From: Branchinecta lynchi
Lineage: Eukaryota > Arthropoda > Branchiopoda > Anostraca > Branchinectidae
DNA: 64,000 nt
Direction: 5' to 3'
Assembly (NCBI GenBank): GCA_023053575.1
Contig: JAKZAP010000001.1
Location: 25,872,533-25,936,532 of the forward strand
Under the pieces are notes generated by a model. That model did no database searches. It worked only from the letters and a program-made list of their open reading frames with translations, and was not told the DNA's origin. This document shows, piece by piece, positions 55,071 to 64,000 of the stretch (position 1 is its first letter; every line of letters starts with the position of its first letter). The translations under genes were made by a program, and so were the position numbers.

Positions 55071-56036
55071 GGCAGGGTACAGGGGTTTATTCGATTCTGC
55101 ATGGTTGTATTACAGAGATAAGAAGACGAAGGTTCTGGTGCTTATTTGTTCCTGGCTCTAGCTAGTCAAGAAACGACGACGCGGAATATCTTTATTCAGC
55201 TTATTACACCGATTTCAACAATGTTTATGGGATACTCCGACAGCAGTTACGCGACTTCGGCTGAGACTTGTTTTACTTCCCAAAGTTGTTATGGCACTCG
55301 AGCTGGTTTTGGGGAGGGAAGGGAATTGTTTTGGAAATCGGGTCCACGGTGGGAGTGGGAAAGTTATCTTGGAAAGTTCTATAGCCCTAGCAAATTTCCA
55401 TCAGCTATTGTGCGTGGCAGAATTTCTGCTTTGCTCTTCAGATAAATAATACTTAAATGACACCTCGCCATATATACTGCATCTGCTAAGATGTTTTAAG
55501 ATAGTTGACCACTTTAAAACTTAGCTACGCTTATAGCAATTAGACAAGACTTCCGCTTTTGTTTAGCCTCTTTCCAAGCCTTGGTGACAACGTGGTAAAA
55601 TTTGCACAACCAGTCTGCCGACCAAGAAGCTCCTTGTGACCAATGCACGTAAAGAGAATAAACGTGACCAGCGCGAATCAGCGTAATGCAAATAGAAAAG
55701 ATATGGTACAATTATAAAGTGCAGAATCTCGGGAAGAAGAATGGATGGAAATACTACTGACGTAGAGTCGATTAGTATGTTATGTTTTCGCCCATTCGTT
55801 ACAAAAACTCCACCCCTCTCTCTGGGTATCGAAGACATCGCATCAAGACTATTTCGGAAATAGCAAGCTCCATTAAGTTGTGGACGGACGGATCGACTGT
55901 TTCTGTCTAGTATCTTAAATGTTGCCTGGATTTTCCTTTCGCAATCGTCGTCACTTCCGTGCTTCACCGCAATTAAAAAAAAATACTGTTGGGTTTCCGA
56001 ATTCTTTACATGGAAGACCGTACGGTCTGTCCAGTG
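55071..56036. other. Ankyrin intron with a reversed copy of the satellite's parent repeat
   Basis: About 55480-55790 reversed shares TTGGAAAGAGGCTAAAC and a CATTCTTCTTCCCGAGATTC segment with the dispersed repeat at 14940-15290 and with the 275-bp satellite. About 55185-55225 (TTATTCAGCTTATTACACC) matches one end of the element at 57120-57675. Confidence 0.5.
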
Positions 56037-56494
56037 TTAAAGCACAACTCTTACTAGAACTGATCTTTTCCCTATGAAATGAACCATAAAAAATGTTTTT
56101 GGAAATACCATTACTTCCCACCTAAAACTAGCGATTCTCTTGTTAGCCCTTGTCCAGCCTTCGTCCAGCCTTCCTGCTCTTCGACGCGGCGGCTGGGCGC
56201 AAAACATTTGAAAACTTACCGTGCCTTGGTTAAAAAGTTGGAAAACTAAGCAAAGAAAAGAAGTAATGAACATGATTATCACATCCTTATGTGTGGAAGA
56301 GTTGTCATCGGACATCGAAGATTCCGGCAAACTTTTCGTTGGGTGAAGGAAAAACTCGGCAAGGCTGAAAAAGCGCTAAAATTCGTAGTTACGAAACGAA
56401 ACAACGGAGAAAGGTGGGGATTTTTGAAAAGTCTAATTCCATATGGGAGCTAAGTATAATGTAAATGGCAGAATAAGCAAGAGGGGTCCTTTAA
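56037..56494 (+). mobile_element. TTAA-flanked MITE, family A (copy 3)
   Basis: TTAA, AGCACAACTCTTACTAGAAC ... AAGAGGGGTCCT, TTAA. It shares GACGCGGCGGCTGGGCGCAA and AACGGAGAAAGGTGGGGAT with the copy at 9939-10397. 458 bp, non-coding. Confidence 0.8.
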
Positions 56495-57116
56495 GACCAG
56501 TGATGACGATTTATTCAGGGAGTAAAACGTCATTCACTATCTCACTATTTCGAGTTGTTAACTTTGCTGTTGTAGGAAGTTATCATACACTGTTTCATTG
56601 CGAGTATGTACGTGCGAATTCTCTAACATGATTCTGATAGAAAGCGACCTGCTCAGCTCTACGCTACATGCTAATTTTGTAGTCACACCTGCTGCGTATG
56701 AGACTTAGACTCCTCCTTTTCGTCTTTGTATAGGCTACCTTCGACACATTAAACTCCCCTACTACAGTATCGGAACGAATCGTCGTTGACTGCTTGGTCT
56801 TTGTACACGAAATCGAGAATGGAATGAGCGATGATTGTGCCCACATACGTCACCCGCCTGCCACTAGAACTTCCTCTAGACACGCCAAGTGCTGTGTGAA
56901 TCTCTCCTTGCCGATGCAGAATCTGCTGCCTCTCAGGGTACCTAGCGGAAGAAGCGAAGAAGTGGTGTCACAGCTGCTACCAATGATCGCCGTGATCGTT
57001 TGACACATGATTTGAGTCATTTAGTTTGAGTCATTACGGAGACGATTACTCCTTCTTCCTGAGGATCACTGGCGTGTTTTGGACTTAGTCACCAAGAGTA
57101 TTGAATACCAATACTC
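56495..57116. other. Ankyrin intron, nothing recognised
   Basis: An ORF at 56794-57003(+) has no family features. Confidence 0.4.
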
Positions 57117-57119
57117 TTA

Positions 57120-57675
57120 AGCATTGTCCAAATAGGTGTAATAAGGTGTATTACGGCGTATAAGACTTATTACATATTCCTCTTTTCCTCGGAGCGCGCT
57201 GTAATAAGGTGAATAAGGAGAATAGAGTAACGTTCTATTCTGGCTTACGCAGGGCCAATCAGATCGCTTGGTTGGTTCCGCCAGCGGGCCGAGGAAAGGA
57301 GCAGCGTCGTCAGTGTTGCCATGGGAAGCACTAAAGTTCTACTTTGTTCGAAGCTGAAGAAACAACTTTTCTAAAAAAACAACACGTTTTGCTCTGTTGC
57401 TACTGCTTACTGCTAGTTCGAGGACCAGCGCTGTCTATCCCTAGTTTTAATTGCTTTTTACAATATATTGGGCGTCAAATTGTACTGGTGTACTTCAAGT
57501 AACACTAAGAACACTTTTCTGATCTTCAGAAACTAGAAAAACTGTAAGACCATGGCAACACGGCGCGCTGCATTGATAAGAACCTCTCGGGTTCATATTT
57601 GAACGGGCGTGTGTATTAAGACGTAAACATCGCGTGTAGCGTTATTCAGCTTATTACACCTATTAAGACAATGCT
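57120..57675. mobile_element. DNA transposon (non-autonomous) with TTA target duplication
   Basis: Inverted ends AGCATTGTCCAAATAGGTGT, AATAAG and CTTATTACACCTATTAAGAC, AATGCT, flanked by TTA on each side (57117-57119 and 57676-57678). TTA is a TWA-type duplication as in PIF/Harbinger. Subterminal GTAATAAGGTG motifs are repeated near the left end. 556 bp with no recognisable transposase. Confidence 0.7.
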
Positions 57676-58016
57676 TTAATGACTAGCTGTTCGTGTCGAT
57701 GAAGAATCGCCGTATGCCCAGCGAAGAGACAGATACCTCACGACAACAAACGTTGTTGATGGGCTTAGGCGGGATTTAAATAATTCGTTTGGTTTCTTGT
57801 TCTTCCCGAGGTTCACTAGCGTGTTTCAGACTAAGTCGTATAGTTAGTGTTCAGATAGCAGAGCCGTCTCCGGAACATATGTATGTTTCGCACAGTTGGA
57901 GTTTATGCACTAGATGCCGCAGAGCCTCTTCTTGACCCGTTAGAGGGCGCGTTACTTTTCGTGGACGGACTATCAGCTCAACGTACAGTAGGGGAGGGAG
58001 GGTCACTTCCGTCATA

Positions 58017-58704
58017 GGGGCAGGTCCGGACATCGGCTCTACAAACCTCGCCGTTGAAATTTAAATTGCGCAAAATTGTTTTTCAGAGCTGTTACAGTTA
58101 TACGCTTCTTCTGTAAAAAATTCCCGCAGTTACACTCGTCCTATCATAGCGAAACGATGCTAGTGTCACTTTTTTTGCGCGAAATGGAGTTCTATGTCAT
58201 GGAGTTTGCACCTCATTTTGGTAGTTCCGAACCTACTTATATCGTCGGTGATTTTTATTTAGGTAGTTTAAGGTTGGCTCTACCATGTCGAATAAACATT
58301 TCCGTGATTGATACAAAAGTGTGGAAGTTAAAAATTTATTTCTGTGAAAACAGCACCAGGAGCAGGTCTGGGCAAAATCACTCGAGGCAGTTTCGGACAG
58401 CAAGGCTGAATCGAAAAAGAAGATAAAATCTTAAAAGGGAAGGGAAAAAGTCAGCAAAAAGGCTCAGAAAGTTTTTACGACCGATTCTGGAAGAAAACAA
58501 GTCATATTCAGACCCAGCGGTAACAGCATATCCGGATGATAACAACAGATGTTGATAAAGTAGTGGCATACTTGTGCAGTTTTGCCAAACGGAAGCAAAT
58601 GAACGAAACTAAACTGAGACAACGAAAGTAAATGAAAAAATGTGTATACAACTTTCTTGGAAGTCCTTCCTGGGTTAAAGAAAAGTGATGTCCGGAACTG
58701 CCCC
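58017..58704. mobile_element. DNA element with GGGGCAGGTCCGGACAT ends
   Basis: The left end GGGGCAGGTCCGGACAT (58017-58033) is mirrored at 58688-58704 with one mismatch. Further copies of the same motif follow at 58711-58727 and 58734-58749. The interior contains an ORF of 116 codons at 58076-58426(+) that I do not recognise. Confidence 0.6.
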
Positions 58705-58749
58705 AGCCATGTCCGAACCTGCCCCTGGTTCGGGGTCAGGTCCGGACGA

Positions 58750-61700
58750 AAGTAACTAATAGGAAAATAAGATTTGCAAAGAAAATGTTACAGGTAACAA
58801 GATTCTACAAAGTAACAATAACAGCTAAGACGTGATTCTAAACAGTAAAAAATGAGGAATCAACAGACCCTAAAACAAAATCTTGGTATGCAAAAAAGCA
58901 AAAACCGTAACGAACATGCCCCCCTCTCCCCTATAGAGGCATACCTATTTGAACGTTTGTTGACTTTGGACAGTGCCATTTTTCATGCCTTGCTGTGACT
59001 AAACTCAACTGCTAGTAAGCCAAAGTTGCCAGTTAAGGGTCGCTTAAAGTACACAGCTATTTTGGACCTTCATTCTACCATTTATCCGAAAACTGCACTG
59101 CTCATATTGAAAGTAACTGTTCAATTAAGGATGCCTCTACTGTGCGGACGTCCCCTTCTTATACAACTCCTATGGCTTATGCGTCTAGTGGAAGTCTAAC
59201 TTTTCTTTACACGGCGATAGCGAGAGCTGGCGTGGCGCGAAGACCATAGCTCGTGGTTCCATATCATATTCTGTATCTTGAATTTTAACTGAAAAGCCAA
59301 CTTATCTTCGTGTCATTTGATTGAAATTCACTGAATTGTGAATTGTGTTAAGGATTTTTTTTTTTTTTTTTGCTATGTACGGCCGTCCTCACAACGCAAA
59401 ATTCTAATTTGTTATAAATCGTTTTTGTCAAGCATACGACAGAGGTACAAGCGAATAGAGGCATCGTACCACAATTCCAACAGAGAGAAAGTCCACAATC
59501 TGAAAATGGATTATTCGTGAAGCAGAGCAACGAAGTAACGTATTTTCATCCGGCATTCAAGCTTATTTAGGTGAATGTGTGATGGGCAACTAGACTGTCG
59601 TATTTCCGTGAAACTATAATTACTTTATGAGAAAACGGAAACACTGGAGCGAATTCCTGTTTAGGACAAATAAAATGGTGGGTCAAGAGAACTTGCAGAA
59701 AAACAATATTATGGTCTTGAAGTCTACTCGGATAGTAGGATGTTGTAGCCTACTCGTAAAAAAATCAAGCCTCTTGTCGTATTTGGCAGGAGATTGCCAA
59801 ATAGTGGAACCTTGTTATTAAAACGAGAGTTTTGGGTTCCGGCACATACAGAAATTTTACCGGCAGAATTTTTGTTGTATTCGAATCAAAACTCCGCAGT
59901 GTACGTCTTACTATATTACTTCTCCGCTTGACTCAGTAGTTGCATACATTCTCATTTCCAAGGGATTGAACTTTTTTGTCCACTCTAACGTCACTGGCCT
60001 GATTTTCTGATTTTACGTGTTTCGACCTTTCGGGGCTGTTTATTGCTTCCCTGAACTCAGTTGTCAGAAACACCGTTTAATGCAGCTTTTAAAAGTAGAA
60101 AAAAACTTGAAGAGAATGCTCGTGACAACGTATATGTATCGCGTATAATAGGATTTTTTGTAAGACTTGACCGGGGTTTTTATTTTCACATTTACTTTTT
60201 GGGCTGCAACTCCTCCAATTCTGTCCTGTTCCACTCCTCCACGCTGTTTGTTTCTAGTTAACCTCTTTATCGTCATTTATTATCTCCAAAACAAATAAAC
60301 AAATTTCATTTCAATCATTCTTCTGCATTATATTTAACTTTAAAATTTAATCTTCGTGCCATTTTCGCTCAATTTTTGTTTTAAGATAAACGTTTATTGG
60401 GAACACTGGGAGAGAGCGTTGTCTACTGTGTCCTGTGCTTCGGTGGTATTGTACAAAAGCTGTCAGTTCAGTTTCTCTTCGGATGTTATTTTCAACTTCG
60501 TCTGTAAGAGAAAACAGGAAGAACTTCCAGCGTTGTCTAAGAAAAACGTGATGGATAGGGTTTTCCCGGATTCGGCTTCCAAATGTTTCATTGCATTTTA
60601 ACTGTACAAAAACTACGGAAAGAACAATTTCTATAACGTTATCCGCTTCTGTAAAAGCTAATTCTGTTTTGTCGGCATAATGCAGTTGCAGAACTTCGGA
60701 GAAGATTTATTGTCTGCCGGGATCGTTGACGGGAAAGCCCGAGTCTCTGAAAGTTGAAATCCTCCCTCGTATTTCTTGGGCAACAAATGTGGGCTAGCGG
60801 AATGGCTAAGTTTATTACGAAACTTTTGTATGATATCATGGAGTTTTCCCGACTCACAAAGACATTGAATGGGAAAGGATAGCCGATTCGTTTTAAGTGC
60901 AGAATTCTGTTTCGTGGAAGAGTGTAATAGAATGGTGTTAATTTAGCCATGGTTTGAAAAGCTGGTGGACTCGGGCGTTCGAGTCCCGAGACGTCTAATT
61001 GATGGACTTGGACTCGCAATCTCGTCACTTAATGGAGTAGGGCTCGTCTCGAAATCTGGACGAATCGGAGTTAAAGTCTCGGCCCATAATATCACATGAA
61101 TATTTTCAGTGACCAAGTAAAGAGCCAAGCGATAGTTATATTGTATTATTGCTCGAACTATTTATTTGAACAAAAAGAAAAGATAGTCTTGTCGGGATGC
61201 CGTCCATATTCTGAAAGTCTCTGCGATAGCCTATTGTTAAAAATAGTAAAAATTAACGTGTATTCAAATACAAGGTACAAAAATAAACTAGCTTTTCAGT
61301 TAGACTTTGACTTTTAAGAAGAAAACATTACTGGCCGATTCATTCCTCACCATTCTACATTTGTTTTCTATGAGTACATACCTTTTAAGCAGTTCTAAAT
61401 AGTTTATTTCACTTGTAACAGCAGAAATATCTCGCACGTGAACTAGCCTCAGCTGTTTGGAAATTCAGTTCCCGACTGTTGTGATTATTTTATTTCTAAA
61501 CCGTTTTCTACTTGAGAAGGTAACGAGTGCGAGGGCGAAATAGACAAGAAAACAGTAGAAAACGGTAAATTTAGATGGTCCAAAAAGGGATTGAGAGCCC
61601 CACTTTCATGTTCATCCATACGCTTATTTAATGCTAGAAGTATTTTTCGTCAGACTTGTAACCAAAATAGACACTACAAAACAGAGCGAAAAATTCCAAG

Positions 61701-61755
61701 AATACACTAAAGTGAAGCAATAGAAGCCGTATGTTTTAAAAGAGCTTTCTTCCGG
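58750..61755. other. Ankyrin intron, one decayed TTAA family B MITE
   Basis: About 59283-59630 matches family B (TTTTAACTGAAAAGCC..., GGCCGTCCTCACAACGC, GTGATGGGCAACTAGACTGTC) but has lost clean ends. A T-run lies at 59354-59372. Nothing else recognised. Confidence 0.45.
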
Positions 61756-61916
61756 TCAGGCTGCCATAGGATTGCCCTTCCCTACGATGAAGAGCTTAGG
61801 ATATCCACTGTACTGGTCATCTATCTTCTGAACAGAACTGTCGATAGAGAAAACATAAGCTGCCGGAAATCTGTCTGAATGGATGCGGTCCGCAGGGATC
61901 TCTTCCATTGTGCCAT
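61756..61916 (-). CDS. Unrecognised minus-strand ORF, possible terminal exon
   Basis: On the minus strand, directly after a pyrimidine-rich CTGCCTCTGCCTTTCTAAG that could be a splice acceptor, 53 codons run to TGA: GTMEEIPADRIHSDRFPAAY, VFSIDSSVQKIDDQYSGYPK, LFIVGKGNPMAA. The composition is protein-like and unlike neighbouring chance ORFs. I do not recognise a family and found no upstream partner exon. It could be the last exon of a gene nested in the ankyrin intron, a transposon gene relic, or chance. Confidence 0.25.
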
Positions 61917-62631
61917 CTTAGAAAGGCAGAGGCAGTGAAGCGGACAGGCAGTCTAGATTTCCATTTGACCTGCTGTTCCGGCGGAGTTCCGTTTTGTCGT
62001 GTCTAGCAGAGGGGGATTATAAGTTTTTTTTTGCCGGACATGTTTCCGATTAACAGATCTCTCTCCCTATCACAAATGTGATAGTGGGTTCTAATATAGT
62101 CAAGCACAGAAATGCCAGAGGGATAAAAGTAATGCACGTGGATAGCGGAGTTGAGCGTATTGAGTTATGAGTAGCCTACATCTAGGATAATAATAAAAAC
62201 GTGGTTTTGAATGCGAAAAGTAACTAAGACCTGAATCAGAACCCATATACCGCCTCCTTTGCTTTCCATAATCATTTCCCAAATATACATTCCCGGTTTA
62301 CCTTAAATAAACTTATGTCGAGATTAAGACAGTGCTAATTAAGACAAGCCTAAATACTCGAAGCTGATGGTTAAGGTTTCATAAAAAAATAGCCGAAATG
62401 ACATGGTGAAGTGAGGGAAGAATGACTCCCCTCGTTTGGGATGCGTTGAAAGCTTTAGTCTTGTTCATGATTGGTTTCCGGTAATTTAATATCGAATGGC
62501 GTCATCTGCCTGTTCTCCCAGAGGTTAGGCAGCCGGGAGGTTTCCTGCAATTTGTCATCCACCGATGGAAGATTTTCTAGAAAGTCCTTAGAAGTTGAAG
62601 TCTAGGAAGTTTCATTAGGAATTAATTCTAG
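61917..62631. other. Ankyrin intron end
   Basis: A small palindrome CTATCACAAATGTGATAG lies at about 62068-62085. The stretch ends in the acceptor TTAATTCTAG. Nothing else seen. Confidence 0.5.
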
Positions 62632-62836
62632 GCTCAGCCAATTCCAGCAGACGTTGTCGCTAAGCTACTCGGAAACCGGGTTGCTGTTTCGCCCATCGTC
62701 ACAGTCGAGCCAAGAAGGAGGAAATTTCACAAGCCGATCACCCTGACGATCCCGGTACCCCAAGCGGCAGCAAGAGGAATGATTAACCAATACAGTGGAG
62801 AAGCGCCTACCTTACGGCTTCTATGCAGTATTACCG
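62632..62836 (+). CDS. Ankyrin exon: second ZU5 domain, C-terminal part
   Basis: 205 nt, phase 0 to 1, donor GTAAGT. It reads [60 protein letters not shown] and LRLLCSIT(G). It joins the previous exon as VGLQ|AQPIP, as in every ankyrin. [23 protein letters not shown] is essentially invariant in the family. [20 protein letters not shown] resembles protostome ankyrins. The next expected exon (PAQWEDITG-type, then UPA) lies beyond the window. Confidence 0.97.
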
Positions 62837-63234
62837 GTAAGTAAATTCGGAGTTCATCTGTTTAATTAGTCGGTGTTCAATATGAATAGTTAGAAAGTAG
62901 CCCTTTAAACAAAGTGTGTCGTGGTATTTTTAGTTGAGCCCCCTCCCCCCACCATCGTCACATTGTCGTTCCATCCCCCCGCTTACCTGACATCGATTAT
63001 TGTATTTGCGTCAGGTAAGGGTAGGCCGTTTGTTTTAAAATAATTATGAGACCTCTGTCGATAACCCGCCAACAACCCGAGTAGAAGTTGTTAAATTAAA
63101 AATGGATTTAATACATCTTGTGGTCACTACTCATTAGCACTTTACAAGAAGATAACGTGAGACCCAATAAAGTAGACGCCATTCTTGTTTATAAAAACTT
63201 TCCCTAGAGAAATTGTCTGGACATCTTCGGTTAT
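62837..63234. other. Ankyrin intron, nothing recognised
   Basis: No feature supported in about 400 bp. Confidence 0.5.
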
Positions 63235-63414
63235 ACTGTAAAAAGCTTCTCCCGCGTAAGGATTAAAGTTAACCTCATTGCTATTGGGATTAATCTTATC
63301 TCTACTGAGATGAGATCTACTGAGATGAGATTAATCCGAATTAGAGACAAGATTGTCTTTTTAGAGACAAGGTTAATTCCAGTAGCAAATACTGCAAGAT
63401 TTTTTTTTACAGTG
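63235..63414. mobile_element. MITE with CACTGTAAAA-type ends (copy 2)
   Basis: The left end ACTGTAAAAAGC, ATTGGGATTAATCTTATCTC and the right end TAATTCCAGTAGCAAATACT, GCAAGATTTTTTTTTACAGT mirror those of the element at 17838-18021. It contains TCTACTGAGATGAGA direct repeats. 180 bp. Confidence 0.65.
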
Positions 63415-64000
63415 TAGTTGTCACAACGCTTAGCTTCACTTCAAGTACGTTTCAGTGACACTGACCAATAGTCACCCAAGAGAAGATCTCAGGGCTTCAT
63501 GCACTCGTAGACATGTTTCACTGAGGATGAAATTGGGGGGGGGGGGTTATTTTAAGGTTTAACTTTCAACGGTCTAGTTTCTACGTAACGTCAAAGGTGT
63601 GATCAGTGATTTGCTAGTTTGATCAAGAAGCTTTGAGTCGTTACAGCGAGGGTCTGTAATGAAAAGTGTGACTTTAGTACTGAGTTGTAATAACATGCTG
63701 TTGTTTCGCTGACCCAGGGAAGGATATGCTTGACCAAGGTTTGTGTTGGATGCAGTATCACTATGCCGCCTCATGCAGCTATAGGCGAGAACGCGCTTAC
63801 GGCTCTAGCTATCAGCACATGTAGCATCCAGTGACGTCATCAAGCCAGTCGTACACAAATCCCCAGTTCTAGTGTAGAATGCTTTAAGATCTTTCTTTAT
63901 TAATGTCAGCTAGACTAATAATAATTCCAAAAATAATCTTCAGTAATTTCATAACATTGCTATTCTAGGGATATTTACTTTAACCTATCGATCGTTTGAA
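63415..64000. other. Ankyrin intron to window end
   Basis: A G-run lies at 63535-63546. No exon or repeat recognised. Confidence 0.45.

Noticed and set aside
60943..61128. Minus-strand ORFs at 60639-61028 and 60943-61128 as a possible gene.
   Set aside because: No recognisable motif, and the two frames overlap each other without splice logic.

Overview
This is metazoan nuclear DNA. It carries a large, intron-rich ankyrin gene on the + strand that runs off both ends of the window, in sequence otherwise dominated by transposable elements and satellites. Nothing here is prokaryotic. The predicted protein looks like a generic protostome ankyrin and reads closer to arthropod, nematode and mollusc ankyrins than to vertebrate ones. 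The species cannot be fixed from the sequence.

Fourteen ankyrin exons can be placed with GT-AG borders and fully consistent reading phases: 2908-3105, 6424-6570, 11233-11382, 12677-12817, 13365-13520, 14515-14613, 15395-15592, 16326-16515, 21478-21564, 27932-28016, 37384-37608, 43113-43273, 48161-48372 and 62632-62836. Together they encode about 751 residues: the last twelve of the usual 24 ankyrin repeats, an acidic linker, the first ZU5 domain (spectrin binding) and most of the second ZU5 domain. The N-terminal repeats lie upstream of the window, and UPA, death domain and tail lie downstream. A 21-nt in-frame candidate microexon sits at 33937-33957, in the intron just before the first ZU5 exon.

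The introns hold the repeats. (i) Three copies of a hairpin-ended element family (1-2174, 31555-33034, 43336-45810), two of them filled with a tandem array of about 280 bp. (ii) About a dozen non-LTR retrotransposon pieces, nearly all antisense to the gene, the best being a 439-codon reverse transcriptase at 4823-6142. (iii) A 275-bp satellite of eight units at 25073-27275 that arose inside a dispersed repeat also present at about 14940-15290 and 55480-55790. (iv) Several MITE or DNA-transposon families: two TTAA-flanked families, a GTGTTCCAC-ended family, two elements with PIF/Harbinger-like TAA or TTA target duplications, and a foldback family that includes a perfect 99-bp inverted repeat. 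(v) A giant inverted repeat with arms of 1.2-1.5 kb at 38232-42283.

The window is therefore one gene locus enlarged by transposable elements. Its most unusual contents are the structured repeats inside transcribed introns (long perfect hairpins, the giant inverted repeat, satellites inside mobile elements) and the candidate microexon. I found no convincing second host gene, tRNA or rRNA. A 53-codon minus-strand ORF at 61756-61916 remains unexplained.
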